A program made the translations under genes and the position numbers. 64,000 nt of DNA, taken from positions 62,001 to 126,000 of the forward strand of contig NZ_FUYP01000005.1 of NCBI RefSeq assembly GCF_900168005.1, given 5' to 3'. The notes beneath the pieces were generated by a model. It searched no databases, was not told the DNA's origin, and saw only the letters and a list, made by a program, of their open reading frames with translations. Position 1 is the first letter of the stretch. Every line of letters begins with the position of its first letter. Shown here in pieces: positions 38,225-47,583 of this stretch. Origin of the DNA: Sphingopyxis flava. Lineage in GTDB: Bacteria; Pseudomonadota; Alphaproteobacteria; Sphingomonadales; Sphingomonadaceae.

Positions 38225-39615
38225 CGCGCTTGCGCCTCGCGCTGGTCGCCGCACCGCTGCTGCTCGCGGGCTGCTCGCTCGCGCCGAAGGCGGTGCTGCC
38301 CGCACCGCCGGTGCCGCAAAGCTGGCCGATCGGCGACGCCTATCTGCTGCAGAGCGAGGCGGCGCTGCCACTCCTCTCCTATACGCAAGTGTTCACCGAC
38401 CCGCGGCTGCAGGCGCTGATCGCGCAGGCGCTCATAAACAATCGCGACCTGCGCACCGCCTACGCCAATGTTGCCGCGGCGCGCGCGCAGGTCCGGGTGA
38501 CGCGATCGGCACAACTGCCGGCGATCGGAGTCTCCGCTGGGGCGGGCTATTCGGATCGGGGGGACGGTGCGGGAAGCGCCGATTTCTCACTGCAGGGCGG
38601 CGTTACCGGGTTCGAACTCGACCTGTTCGGACGCCTGGCCAATGCAACCGAGGCCGAGCGCAACCGCGCGCTCGCGACCGAGGCGGCATCGCGCACGGTG
38701 CGGCTCGCGCTGATTGCCGACCTCGCGGGCGCGTGGGCGCAATATGGCGCCGACCGCGACCTGCTGGCGATCGCGCGCGACACCGCGGCCAATGCGCGGG
38801 AGAATGTGCGGCTTACCAGAGCGCGGCTCGACGGCGGCGTCGCACCGCGCACCGACCTGCGCCAGGCCGAACAGATCCTCGCGACCGCCGAGGATTCGAT
38901 CGCTGCGCAGACGAGCGCGCTTGCGCAGGACGAGAATCTCCTCCGCCTGCTGGTCGGTGGCGACGTCGATCGCGCGATGCTGCCCGCGAATCTCGCCGAA
39001 GCCACGGCGGCGATCGTCGCCTTGCCTGCGGGGGTAAGCTCGCAGATCCTGCTGCGCCGGCCCGACGTGATCGAGGCCGAATATCAGCTCCGCGCCGCCA
39101 ATGCGGACATCGGCGTCGCGCGTGCGCGGCTGTTCCCCACCATTTCGCTGACCGGACTGCTCGGCTTTGCGAGCGACGCGCTCTCCAGCCTTTTCGACGG
39201 CGGCGCCTTCGCCTGGTCGGCGGGAGGCGATGCGAGCGCGTCGATCTTTGATTTCGGGGGACGCCGCGCGGGTGTCGCGGTGAGCGAAGCGCAGCGCGAC
39301 GCGGCGCTGGCGAGCTATGAAGGCGCGATCCAGACCGCGTTCCGCGAAGTCGCCGACGCGCTCGCGGTGCAGGGCACGATCGCCGAGCGCGTTCGCGCCG
39401 CGGCAGCGAACAGCGCAGCGGCCGCCGACACCGCGACGCTGGCGGACGCCCGCTACAGGGGGGGCGTCGACAGCTTCCTCGCGAGCCTCGACGCGCAGCG
39501 CAGCCTCTACAGCGCGCGGCGCAGCGAGATCGGCACCCAGTTGCTGCTCGCGCAGACCCGCATCGCGCTGTTCCGCGCGCTGGGGGGCGACAGCGGGGCG
39601 GGTACGGCGCATTAG
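38221..39615 (+). CDS. Outer-membrane efflux channel lipoprotein (OprM/NodT family)
   Basis: A 464-residue TolC-like protein. The signal LALVAAPLLLAGC ends with a lipobox Cys, as in OprM. Two structural repeats each contain long coiled-coil helices (about residues 70-220 and 280-450); the motif RRPDVIEAEYQLRAANADIG begins the second. It forms the outer-membrane trimeric duct for the adjacent RND pump. It starts with GTG overlapping the pump stop (GTGA). Confidence 0.95.
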   Translation: MTRLRLALVAAPLLLAGCSLAPKAVLPAPPVPQSWPIGDAYLLQSEAALPLLSYTQVFTDPRLQALIAQALINNRDLRTAYANVAAARAQVRVTRSAQLPAIGVSAGAGYSDRGDGAGSADFSLQGGVTGFELDLFGRLANATEAERNRALATEAASRTVRLALIADLAGAWAQYGADRDLLAIARDTAANARENVRLTRARLDGGVAPRTDLRQAEQILATAEDSIAAQTSALAQDENLLRLLVGGDVDRAMLPANLAEATAAIVALPAGVSSQILLRRPDVIEAEYQLRAANADIGVARARLFPTISLTGLLGFASDALSSLFDGGAFAWSAGGDASASIFDFGGRRAGVAVSEAQRDAALASYEGAIQTAFREVADALAVQGTIAERVRAAAANSAAAADTATLADARYRGGVDSFLASLDAQRSLYSARRSEIGTQLLLAQTRIALFRALGGDSGAGTAH

Positions 39616-39890
39616 CTAGTTTCGCCGCCCGATCTCCCCGCGGCTGCGCCGCAGGGAGGAGCCTCGTCAAAAGGCGCTTTCCTGGATTGTACCGCCGTGA
39701 CAGCCTTCACACTCCACAACACTACTCTTTGACTTTGTAGACAGACCCCGCCACCGGCGCCGCATAAAGGCGCCCCGGCACCCCAAAATAGGAAGCGGCT
39801 ATTATGATAGCTGAGGGGAGCGACAAGTTTGACAAGCTAGCAATTTTCGCGCGCGCAGCGCCCCGATTTTCCTCTCCAAGGACCGGCGCC
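39616..39890. other. Intergenic stretch before the SOS cassette
   Basis: This is most of a 325-base gap. A hairpin at 39634-39658 (CTCCC-C-GCGGC with loop TGC and GCCGC-A-GGGAG) lies shortly after the channel gene and may help end transcription, though it has no T-run. TTGACAAGC occurs at 39829 and again at 39891. I see no gene here; longer frames on either strand look like shadows. Confidence 0.5.
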
Positions 39891-39919
39891 TTGACAAGCA
39901 GCGAGACTCGCGCGCTAAT
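39891..39919 (+). promoter_or_regulatory. Candidate sigma70 promoter of imuA-imuB-dnaE2
   Basis: A perfect -35 TTGACA (39891-39896) is followed after 17 bases by a weak -10, GCTAAT (39914-39919). The SOS box starts one base later, so LexA binding would block the start site. Confidence 0.6.
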
Positions 39920-39920
39920 A

Positions 39921-39935
39921 GAACATATAGAGAAC
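39921..39935. promoter_or_regulatory. SOS box (LexA operator), alphaproteobacterial type
   Basis: GAACATATAGAGAAC matches GAAC-N7-GAAC exactly, i.e. GTTC-N7-GTTC on the other strand, the known LexA site of alphaproteobacteria. It ends five bases before the imuA ATG. Confidence 0.88.
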
Positions 39936-39940
39936 ATGCT

Positions 39941-40726
39941 ATGCGCGAGTCGTCTTCCCCTCTCGCCGGGCTTCGCCGCCGCGTCGCCCGGATCGCTGCT
40001 TCCGGCGGGCTGTCCGGTGCGCGCGCCGAGGGCTGGCTTGCGAGCGGGCACGCGGGGTTCGACGCCGCGCTGGGCGGCGGACTCGCGGTCGGACGGGTGC
40101 ACGAGATATTCGCCGACCCGCTCGACGCCGCCACCGCCGCCGCCTTCGCGGCGCTGCTCGCACTGCGCGGCGGGGGCACGGCGCCGCTCTTCTGGCTCCG
40201 AACCGCCGACGCCGCGCGGCAGGGCGGGCACCTCTACGCACCCGGCATCGCCGAGCTTGGCGGTGACCCCGACCGGCTGCTGCTCGTCGAGACGGCGGAC
40301 ACGAAGGCGCTGCTCGCCGCGGCCAATGATGCGCTCCGTTGCCACGGCTCGGCGGCGGTCGTCGTCGAAAGCCGGGGGCGCCTGCCCGCGCTCGACCTGA
40401 CCGCCGGGCGGCGGCTCGCGCTCGGTGCGCGCGACGCCGGGACGGTGCTGCTGCTCTTGCGCCTGGGGGCCGAACCCGCGCCGAGCGTTGCCGACACGCG
40501 CTGGCGCATCGCGGCGGCGCCCTCGCGCGAACTGGAGGCGAACGCGCCGGGTGCGCCCGCCTTCGACCTTGAATTGCTGCGCTGGCGCGCCGGTCCTGCG
40601 GGCGGGCGCTGGCGGCTGGAGTGGAACCGTGACGATCAAGCCTTCCGCGACGCGGCGCTATCTGGCGCTGTTCTTCCCCTGGCTTCCCGCCGAGCGCTGG
40701 AGCCGCACGGCGCCGAGGCCGCCTGA
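39941..40726 (+). CDS. imuA: ImuA, RecA-like component of the SOS mutasome
   Basis: A 261-residue RecA/SulA-related protein. It begins with a basic N-terminus and has the core stretch FDAALGGGLAVGRVHEIFAD near residue 40, where RecA has its ATP-binding region, but no Walker-A GxxxxGK(T/S) lysine is visible. ImuA works with ImuB and DnaE2 in damage-induced mutagenesis. The ATG lies five bases after the SOS box. The last 98 bases overlap the imuB start in another frame. Confidence 0.9.
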   Translation: MRESSSPLAGLRRRVARIAASGGLSGARAEGWLASGHAGFDAALGGGLAVGRVHEIFADPLDAATAAAFAALLALRGGGTAPLFWLRTADAARQGGHLYAPGIAELGGDPDRLLLVETADTKALLAAANDALRCHGSAAVVVESRGRLPALDLTAGRRLALGARDAGTVLLLLRLGAEPAPSVADTRWRIAAAPSRELEANAPGAPAFDLELLRWRAGPAGGRWRLEWNRDDQAFRDAALSGAVLPLASRRALEPHGAEAA

Positions 40727-42167
40727 CGCCCCGCTCGTCTTTGCCGAGAAGCAGCGCGGAGCGCTGCGTCTTGCGAGCGTCGACGCGCGCGCCGCCGCGC
40801 TCGGCCTTGCCCCCGGCATAGCGCTCGCCGACGCGCGGGCGCAGGTGCAGGATCTCCTCGTCGAACCGCACGATCCGGCGCGCGACCGCGACTGGCTCGA
40901 CCGGCTCGCGCAGGGCTGCGCGCGCTATACGCCGCTCGTCGCGCTCGACCCGCCCGACGGGCTGATCCTCGACATCGCCGGCGCCGCGCATCTGTTCGGC
41001 GGCGAGGGGGCGCTGGTCGCCGATGCCGAGGCACGGCTCGAGCGGACGGGTATGACCGTGCGCGCGGCGCTCGGCCCCACCGCCGACGCGGCACGCGCAC
41101 TCGCGCGCTACCCGGCGCCGCCCGCCCCCGACGAGGCGGCGGCGATCCGGCGGCTGCCGGTCGCGGCGCTCGAACTCGATGCCGAGGCAACGCGCGCGCT
41201 CACCCGCGCCGGGCTCAAGACGATCGGCGACCTCTCGAGCCGGCCGATGGCAAGCCTCGCCGCCCGCTTCGGCGCCGGGGCCGCGACGGCGCTGCGCCGC
41301 CTGACCGGCGACGCCCCCAGCCCGCTCGCCCCGCGGCTGACGCCGCCGCCTGTCGCCGCCGAGCGCCGCTTTGCCGAGCCCGTCGCGAGTGCCCCGCACG
41401 CGATGGGCGTGCTCGCTGAACTGGCGGACGAAGCGATCGAAGCGCTGGCCGAACGGGGCAAGGGCGGGCGCGATTTTCGCGCCACCTTCTTTCGCAGCGA
41501 TGGCCTGGCGCGGACGATCGCGGTCGAGACCGGGACGCCGACGCGCGACGCCGCGCTGGTGATGCGCCTGTTCGCCGAACGGATCGATGCCTTGCGCGAT
41601 CCGATCGACCCCGGATTCGGCTTCGACACGATCCGCCTCGCCGTGCCGCGGATCGAGCCGTTCGACGCAAGCCAGCTCCGGCTCGAAGGCGGCGCGGCGC
41701 GCGCGCCCGCGATGGACGAACTCGCCGACCGGCTCGCGACCCGGCTCGGGCGCGGACGAGTGCGGCGATACCGACCCGCCGACACGCATATTCCCGAACA
41801 GGCACAGCTCGAACTCCCTGCGATCGACGCGCCGCCGCCGCAAGCCTGGCCCGCACCCGCACCCGGCGAACCCCCGCTGCGTCCCTTCTGGCTCTTCGAC
41901 CCGCCGCAGCCGATCGAGGTGATCGCCGAAGTCCCCGATGGCCCACCGCAGCGCTTTCGCTGGCGCCGCGCGCTGCACGCGGTGCGCCGCTACGAAGGAC
42001 CCGAGCGCATCGCCGCCGAATGGTGGCGCCGTCGCGACAACAAGGGGCTGACCCGCGACTATTACCGCATCGAGGACGACCGCGGCCGCCGCTACTGGCT
42101 GTTCCGCCACGGGCTCTATGAGGAAAAGCCCGATCCGCGCTGGTACATCCACGGGCTGTTCGCATGA
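40629..42167 (+). CDS. imuB: ImuB, Y-family polymerase-like mutasome protein
   Basis: A 512-residue Y-family DNA polymerase homologue. The N-terminus YLALFFPWLPAERW replaces the catalytic DxDxFF pattern of active Y-polymerases, as known for ImuB, which acts as a scaffold joining ImuA, DnaE2 and the sliding clamp. I chose GTG 40629 because GGAG lies seven bases upstream and because homology starts there; upstream codons in this frame look non-coding. The stop overlaps dnaE2 (ATGA). Confidence 0.9.
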   Translation: MTIKPSATRRYLALFFPWLPAERWSRTAPRPPDAPLVFAEKQRGALRLASVDARAAALGLAPGIALADARAQVQDLLVEPHDPARDRDWLDRLAQGCARYTPLVALDPPDGLILDIAGAAHLFGGEGALVADAEARLERTGMTVRAALGPTADAARALARYPAPPAPDEAAAIRRLPVAALELDAEATRALTRAGLKTIGDLSSRPMASLAARFGAGAATALRRLTGDAPSPLAPRLTPPPVAAERRFAEPVASAPHAMGVLAELADEAIEALAERGKGGRDFRATFFRSDGLARTIAVETGTPTRDAALVMRLFAERIDALRDPIDPGFGFDTIRLAVPRIEPFDASQLRLEGGAARAPAMDELADRLATRLGRGRVRRYRPADTHIPEQAQLELPAIDAPPPQAWPAPAPGEPPLRPFWLFDPPQPIEVIAEVPDGPPQRFRWRRALHAVRRYEGPERIAAEWWRRRDNKGLTRDYYRIEDDRGRRYWLFRHGLYEEKPDPRWYIHGLFA

Positions 42168-45100
42168 GCGAGCCCGACACCCCGCCCGCCTTTGCCGAGC
42201 TGGTCGCCGCGACCAACTACAGCTTCCTCCGCGGCGCCTCGCACCCTGCCGAAATGGTGGCGGAAGCGATAACGCTCGGCATGAGCGGCATCGGCATTGC
42301 CGACCGCAACAGCGTCGCCGGGGTGGTGCGGGCGTGGGCTTTTCTGAAAGAGCTGCAGGTCAAAAAGCCGTGGATGGTGGAGGGCTTCCGACTGGTGGTC
42401 GGCGCGCGCCTCGCCTTCGCCGACGGCACCCCCGACATCGTCGCCTATCCGGTCAGCCGGCATGGCTGGGGGCGGCTGACGCGGCTGCTGTCGACCGGCA
42501 ATTTGCGCGCGCAAAAAGGCGACTGCGTCCTGTACCTTGATGATCTGCTCGCCTGTTGCGACGATCTGCTGCTGATCGCAATGGACGGCGACGCGGCGCT
42601 GTTGCGAACGCTCAAGCAGGCGCGACCGAAGTCGGTGTGGCTGGCGGCCACCATGCCGCGCACCGGCAGCGACGCGCGGCGACTCGCCGAACGCCAGCGC
42701 CTGTCGGCCGCGACCGGCGTCCCGTTGCTCGCAACCAACGACGCGCTCTATGCCGCCGCCGCGCAGCGCCCGCTTCACGACATCATCACCTGTATCCGGG
42801 AGGGAGTGACGGTCCAGAAGGCGGGCCGTCTGCTGCGCGCCAATGGCGAGCGCTATCTGAAGGCGCCCGGGGAGATGAAGCGGCTCTTTAGCGCCTGTCC
42901 CAAAGCGGTCGAGGAAAGCACGAAACTGCCCGCGCGCATCCGCTTCCGCCTCGACGACCTGCGTTACGAATATCCGCACGAACCGGTGCCGCCGGGCTGG
43001 AAGCCGTTCAACTATCTTCACCATCTGGTGAAGACGGCGGCGGAGAAGCGCTATGGGACGCCGCTGCCGCCCAAGGTCCGCAAGCTCCTCGGGAACGAGC
43101 TGCGGCTGATCCGGCGCCGGAGCTATGTCTATTATTTCCTGACCGTCTACGATCTCGTCCGTTTCGCGCGGGCGCAGGATCCGCCGATCCTCTGCCAGGG
43201 GCGCGGATCGGCCGCCAATTCGATCGTCTGCTTCCTGCTCGGCGTCACCTCGGTCGACCCGATGCAGCACGAACTGCTCTTCTCGCGCTTCATGTCGGCC
43301 GAGCGCGACGAACCGCCCGATATCGATATCGATTTCGAGCATGAGCGGCGCGAGGAGGTGATTCAGCATATCTATGAGCGATATGGCCGCAACCGCGCCG
43401 GGATTGCCGCGACTGTCATCCATTACCGCCCGCGCAGCACGATCCGCGAGGTCGGCAAGGCGCTCGGCTTCAGCGAGGATGTGACCGCACGGCTCGCCGA
43501 CACGAGCTGGGGAAGCTGGGGCAACGAGGTGCCCGTCGAGCGGCTGATCGAGGCCGGGCTCGACCCCTCGAATGGCGAGATCGAGCGGCTGCACCGCTTC
43601 GTTGGCGAACTGCTGAAGGCGCCGCGGCATCTATCGCAGCATGTCGGGGGCTTCGTGTTGACCGAAGGCCGGCTCGACGAGCTGGTACCGATCCATAATG
43701 CCGCGATGGAAGACCGCACCTTTATCGAATGGGACAAGGACGACATCGACGCGCTCGGGCTGATGAAGGTCGACGTGCTCGCGCTCGGAATGCTGACCTG
43801 CATTCGCAAATGCTTTGACCTGATGCGCGAGCATGGCCTGGGCGACAAGACGCTGGAACTCGACATCGATGCCAGCGATTCCGCCGTTTATGCTATGCTC
43901 TGCAAAGGCGACAGCATCGGCGTGTTCCAGGTCGAAAGCCGCGCTCAGATCAACATGCTGCCGCGGCTCAAACCCCGGGAATTCTACGATCTCGTCGTGC
44001 AGGTAGCGATCGTCCGCCCCGGCCCGATCGAGGGCGACATGGTGCACCCCTATCTGAAGCGGCGGAACGGGCAAGAGAAGGTCCAATTCCCTTCCCCTGC
44101 GCCGCCGCACGATCCCGATGAGCTTTACGACGTGCTCAAAAAGACCTTCGGCGTCCCGCTGTTCCAGGAACAGGCGATGAAGCTGGCGATGGTGGCCGCC
44201 GGTTTCACCGCCGAGGAAGCCAATGGCCTGCGCCGCGCGATGGCGACATTTCGCAATGTGGGAACGATCGACGATTTCCGCGACAAGATGATCGGTGGCA
44301 TGGTTCGCCGCGGCTATGAACAGGAATTCGCCGAACGCTGTTTCAAGCAGATCGAGGGGTTCGGCAGCTATGGTTTTCCCGAAAGCCATGCCCAGTCCTT
44401 TGCGCGGCTCGTCTATGTCTCGTCATGGATCAAGCATTATCACCCCGCCGTCTTCACCTGCGGCCTGCTCAATTCGCAGCCGATGGGCTTCTATGCGCCC
44501 GCGCAGCTCGTTCGCGATGCGCGCGAGCATGGTGTCGAGGTGCGCGGGGTCGATGTGAATGCGAGCGGGTGGGACAATAGCCTTGAGCGGCGCGCCGACG
44601 GCGATCTCGCGCTGCGGCTGGGGTTCCGCCAGGTCGACGGGTTTCGCGAGGACTGGGCGAGGCAGATCGTCGAGGCGCGCGACCGTCCCCTTGCCAGCGT
44701 CGAGGAGCTGGCGCGCCGCGCCGCCCTGCCTCCCCGCGCGCTGCGGCTGCTCGCCGAAGCCGATGCCTGCCGGTCGATGGGGAGCGAGCGGCGCCCGGCC
44801 CTGTGGGAGGCGCGGCGGGTACGGCAGGGGATCCTGCCGCTGTTCGGCGCTGCGGGCGCGGACGAACTGGGCGCGGAGGCGGATGCGAAGCTCCCCCCGA
44901 CTCCGCTCGTCGAGCATGTGCTGACCGATTACCAGACGACGCGGCTGTCGCTGAAGGGCCATCCAATGGCCTTCCTGCGCCGCGCCTTTGCGAAAGAAGG
45001 CGTGCTGAGCTGCCGCGAGACCGCGGCGGCGAAGAACGGGCTGATCGTCCGTACTGCCGGGATCGTGCTGATCCGCCAGCGGCCCGGCAAGGGCAATGCA

Positions 45101-45433
45101 GTGTTCATCACGCTCGAGGATGAAGGCGGAATCGTCAATGTCCTCTTATGGGCACGGCATTTCGAACGCTATCGCCGTGCCGTCATGGCGTCGCGGCTGA
45201 TGCTGGTCGAAGGCGAGGTGCAGCGGAGCAAGGAGGGCGTCGTCCATCTGATGGCGACGCGCATTATCGACCGGACGGCGATGCTCGATACGCTGGGCAG
45301 CGACCGGCGTTTCGATCCCGAGGTCTGCCGCGCCGACGAGGTCAAGCATCCGCAGCCGCCCCGGGACTATGCCGCGAAGCATGGCCACCCGCGCAATGTC
45401 CGTATCCTGCCCCGGTCGCGGGACTTTCATTGA
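42164..45433 (+). CDS. dnaE2: Error-prone DNA polymerase III alpha subunit
   Basis: A 1089-residue C-family polymerase. The N-terminal PHP domain begins FAELVAATNYSFLRGASH. The catalytic Asp motif is PDIDIDF near residues 384-391, with GRGSAANS before it. A helix-hairpin-helix/OB region (LIVRTAGIVLIRQRPGKGNA) follows. The first PHP motif has Val-Ala-Ala where proofreading-type DnaE proteins have His-x-His. It performs translesion synthesis after SOS induction. It is coupled to imuB by an ATGA overlap. Confidence 0.95.
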   Translation: MSEPDTPPAFAELVAATNYSFLRGASHPAEMVAEAITLGMSGIGIADRNSVAGVVRAWAFLKELQVKKPWMVEGFRLVVGARLAFADGTPDIVAYPVSRHGWGRLTRLLSTGNLRAQKGDCVLYLDDLLACCDDLLLIAMDGDAALLRTLKQARPKSVWLAATMPRTGSDARRLAERQRLSAATGVPLLATNDALYAAAAQRPLHDIITCIREGVTVQKAGRLLRANGERYLKAPGEMKRLFSACPKAVEESTKLPARIRFRLDDLRYEYPHEPVPPGWKPFNYLHHLVKTAAEKRYGTPLPPKVRKLLGNELRLIRRRSYVYYFLTVYDLVRFARAQDPPILCQGRGSAANSIVCFLLGVTSVDPMQHELLFSRFMSAERDEPPDIDIDFEHERREEVIQHIYERYGRNRAGIAATVIHYRPRSTIREVGKALGFSEDVTARLADTSWGSWGNEVPVERLIEAGLDPSNGEIERLHRFVGELLKAPRHLSQHVGGFVLTEGRLDELVPIHNAAMEDRTFIEWDKDDIDALGLMKVDVLALGMLTCIRKCFDLMREHGLGDKTLELDIDASDSAVYAMLCKGDSIGVFQVESRAQINMLPRLKPREFYDLVVQVAIVRPGPIEGDMVHPYLKRRNGQEKVQFPSPAPPHDPDELYDVLKKTFGVPLFQEQAMKLAMVAAGFTAEEANGLRRAMATFRNVGTIDDFRDKMIGGMVRRGYEQEFAERCFKQIEGFGSYGFPESHAQSFARLVYVSSWIKHYHPAVFTCGLLNSQPMGFYAPAQLVRDAREHGVEVRGVDVNASGWDNSLERRADGDLALRLGFRQVDGFREDWARQIVEARDRPLASVEELARRAALPPRALRLLAEADACRSMGSERRPALWEARRVRQGILPLFGAAGADELGAEADAKLPPTPLVEHVLTDYQTTRLSLKGHPMAFLRRAFAKEGVLSCRETAAAKNGLIVRTAGIVLIRQRPGKGNAVFITLEDEGGIVNVLLWARHFERYRRAVMASRLMLVEGEVQRSKEGVVHLMATRIIDRTAMLDTLGSDRRFDPEVCRADEVKHPQPPRDYAAKHGHPRNVRILPRSRDFH

Positions 45434-45481
45434 GGCCTTCCTTTGCCAGATGGGCGGCTGCGAGCGGAACCAGCCCAAAGA

Positions 45482-45510
45482 AAATGCCCCGGCCGTGGGG
45501 GCCGGGGCAT
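45482..45510 (-). terminator. Rho-independent terminator of flagellin 1
   Basis: ATGCCCCGGCC (45484-45494) and GGCCGGGGCAT (45500-45510) form an 11-bp stem; on the - strand it is followed by TTTTCTTT. It lies 43 bases after the flagellin stop. Confidence 0.88.
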
Positions 45511-45552
45511 CTCGTTCCGGGCAGTGAAAGACACAGCCCGATATTATGCGCC

Positions 45553-46398
45553 TTAGCGGAGCAGGTTCATCACGCCCTGCTGGCTCTGGTTCGCCTGGGC
45601 GAGCATCGCGGTCGACGCCTGAGCGAGGATGCCGGCGGCGGCGAGCTTGGTCGATTCAGCCGAGAAGTCGGCGTCCTCGATGCGCGACTTGGCGTCGGCG
45701 AGGTTGGTGACGGTCGACGTCAGATTGTCGACGGTCGCCTCGAGGCGGTTCTGCTGCGCACCAAGATTGGCGCGTTCGGTCGCGACCGTCTGAATGGCCG
45801 TGTCGAGCGTCGCGAGCGCCGTCGAGGCAGACGACGCAGTCGACAGATCAATCGGGTCGGTGCCATCATGGACGCCGAGGGCCTCGGCGGTCAGCGCCTT
45901 GATCGAGACGTCGACCGTCTCGCCGTCGTTGAGGCCGGTCTGGATCGAAATCGTCACCGGATCGGTCGGGTCCGTTGCATCGCCTTTCAGGAGGTCGGTG
46001 CCGTTGAAGGTCGTACGGCTGGCGATGTCGTCGATCTGCGACACCAGCGCGGTGACTTCGGTCTGGATCGCAGCGCGGTCATCGTCACCGAGCGTGCCGT
46101 TCGCCGCCTGCACCGCCAGCTCGCGCATGCGAACGAGGATGTTCGAGATGTTGCCCATCGCGCCTTCGGCGGTCTGCGCGAGCGAAATGCCGTCGTTCGC
46201 GTTGCGAACCGCCTGATTGAGACCGCGGACATTGGCGTCCATGCGGGTCGCGATGGCGAGGCCGGCGGCGTCGTCCTTCGCGCTGTTGATCCGCTTGCCG
46301 CTCGACAGACGTTCCATCGCCTGCGATTGCATGCGGTTCGCGACGCGCGAATTATTCTGGGCGCGAAGCGCGCTCACATTCGTGTTGATGACAGTCAT
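45553..46398 (-). CDS. fliC: Flagellin (paralogue 1)
   Basis: A 281-residue short flagellin. The conserved N-terminal D0/D1 part ([35 protein letters not shown]) and C-terminal D1/D0 part ([17 protein letters not shown]; ending [11 protein letters not shown]) flank a short variable centre (about residues 130-190). It polymerises into the filament with FliS as chaperone and FliD as cap, both encoded downstream. The start at 46398 has AAGGAAG upstream. It is closely related to the next flagellin. Confidence 0.96.
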   Translation of the reverse strand: MTVINTNVSALRAQNNSRVANRMQSQAMERLSSGKRINSAKDDAAGLAIATRMDANVRGLNQAVRNANDGISLAQTAEGAMGNISNILVRMRELAVQAANGTLGDDDRAAIQTEVTALVSQIDDIASRTTFNGTDLLKGDATDPTDPVTISIQTGLNDGETVDVSIKALTAEALGVHDGTDPIDLSTASSASTALATLDTAIQTVATERANLGAQQNRLEATVDNLTSTVTNLADAKSRIEDADFSAESTKLAAAGILAQASTAMLAQANQSQQGVMNLLR

Positions 46399-46464
46399 GG
46401 TCTTCCTTTCCGGCCCCACTGGGCCATTCCCGTGGCGTGCGGCTCGGTGAGCTTCACGAAGACA

Positions 46465-46491
46465 ATGACGGCAGAATGCGACGGGACTTAA
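46465..46491 (-). promoter_or_regulatory. Sigma28-like promoter of flagellin 1
   Basis: On the - strand, TTAA (46491-46488) is followed after 15 bases by GCCGTCAT (46472-46465), close to the sigma28 consensus TAAA-N15-GCCGATAA. The identical architecture is found before flagellin 2. A shared GTGTCAAAAA block (+ strand) lies seven bases further upstream at 46498. Confidence 0.65.
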
Positions 46492-46543
46492 GCGCCAGTG
46501 TCAAAAAAATGGCGACCTGCGGCGGACGACCCCTTCCCGCAAA

Positions 46544-46573
46544 GAAAATGCCCCGGCCGTGGGGCCGGGGCAT
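46544..46573 (-). terminator. Rho-independent terminator of flagellin 2
   Basis: ATGCCCCGGCC (46548-46558) and GGCCGGGGCAT (46563-46573) form the same 11-bp stem as after flagellin 1, with a shorter loop, followed on the - strand by TTTTCTTT. Confidence 0.88.
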
Positions 46574-46613
46574 CTGTTCCGGGCCGCGAAAGAACAGCCC
46601 GATATTATGCGCC

Positions 46614-47486
46614 TTAGCGAAGCAGGTTCATTACGCCCTGCTGGCTCTGGTTCGCCTGGGCGAGCATCGCGGTCGAGGCCTGGGCAAGGATGCTGGCGGC
46701 AGCGAGGTTGGTCGATTCGGCCGAGAAGTCGGCGTCCTCGATGCGCGACTTGGCGTCGGCGAGGTTGGTGACGGTCGACGTCAGATTGTCGACGGTCGCC
46801 TCGAGGCGGTTCTGCTGCGCACCAAGGTTCGCACGCTGCGTCGCGACCGTCTGGATCGCGCCGTCGAGGATGGCGAGCGCATCCGAAGCGTCAGCCGCCG
46901 TCGCAAGGCTGATATCCGAAACCGCCGAACCGGCGACGAGAGTCGGCGCCGTGTCGGGATCGCTGTCGGCGTCCTCCACCGCACCAATCGCGCTGGCCTG
47001 AAGGTCGGCGATCGCGATCGTCACCTTCTCACCGCTGTTGACGCCGGTCTGGATGTCGATCGACGCCCCGCCCGCAAGGAGGTCGGTACCGTTGAACGTG
47101 GTGCGGGTCGCAATATCGCCGATCTGCGACACCAGCGCGGTGACTTCGGTCTGGATCGCAGCGCGGTCATCGTCACCGAGCGTGCCGTTCGCCGCCTGCA
47201 CCGCCAGTTCGCGCATGCGAACGAGAATGTTCGAGATGTTGCCCATCGCGCCTTCGGCGGTCTGCGCGAGCGAAATGCCGTCGTTCGCGTTGCGAACCGC
47301 CTGATTGAGACCGCGGACATTGGCGTCCATGCGGGTCGCGATGGCGAGGCCGGCGGCGTCGTCCTTCGCGCTGTTGATCCGCTTGCCGCTCGACAGACGT
47401 TCCATCGCCTGCGACTGCATGCGGTTCGCGACGCGCGAATTATTCTGGGCGCGAAGCGCGCTCACATTCGTGTTGATGACAGTCAT
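46614..47486 (-). CDS. fliC: Flagellin (paralogue 2)
   Basis: A 290-residue flagellin, nearly identical to paralogue 1 over about the first 120 and last 70 residues. The central region (about 130-205; [17 protein letters not shown] and neighbours) is different and nine residues longer. The sequences just before the start and after the stop are also close copies. This indicates a tandem duplication with divergence, or gene conversion limited to the conserved ends. Start at 47486 with AAGGAAG upstream. Confidence 0.96.
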   Translation of the reverse strand: MTVINTNVSALRAQNNSRVANRMQSQAMERLSSGKRINSAKDDAAGLAIATRMDANVRGLNQAVRNANDGISLAQTAEGAMGNISNILVRMRELAVQAANGTLGDDDRAAIQTEVTALVSQIGDIATRTTFNGTDLLAGGASIDIQTGVNSGEKVTIAIADLQASAIGAVEDADSDPDTAPTLVAGSAVSDISLATAADASDALAILDGAIQTVATQRANLGAQQNRLEATVDNLTSTVTNLADAKSRIEDADFSAESTNLAAASILAQASTAMLAQANQSQQGVMNLLR

Positions 47487-47556
47487 GGTCTTCCTTTCCA
47501 GCCCCCCAAGGGCCATTCCCGTAGTGTGAGGGCTCACTGAGCGGTCACGAGAGCCT

Positions 47557-47583
47557 GTAACGGCACGGCGCGCCGACCTTTAA
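47557..47583 (-). promoter_or_regulatory. Sigma28-like promoter of flagellin 2
   Basis: On the - strand, TTAA (47583-47580) is followed after 15 bases by GCCGTTAC (47564-47557). It matches the flagellin 1 promoter in spacing and most bases. GTGTCAAAAA (+ strand) lies at 47591, as in flagellin 1. Confidence 0.65.

Noticed and set aside
39616..39940. Possible small RNA gene
   Set aside because: One hairpin and a promoter-like element are visible, but no terminator with a T-run; not enough to call an RNA.
39939..42152. 737-codon frame on the - strand opposite imuA/imuB
   Set aside because: Arg/Ala/Gly-rich shadow of GC-rich coding sequence on the other strand; imuA and imuB have clear homology, start signals and an SOS box.
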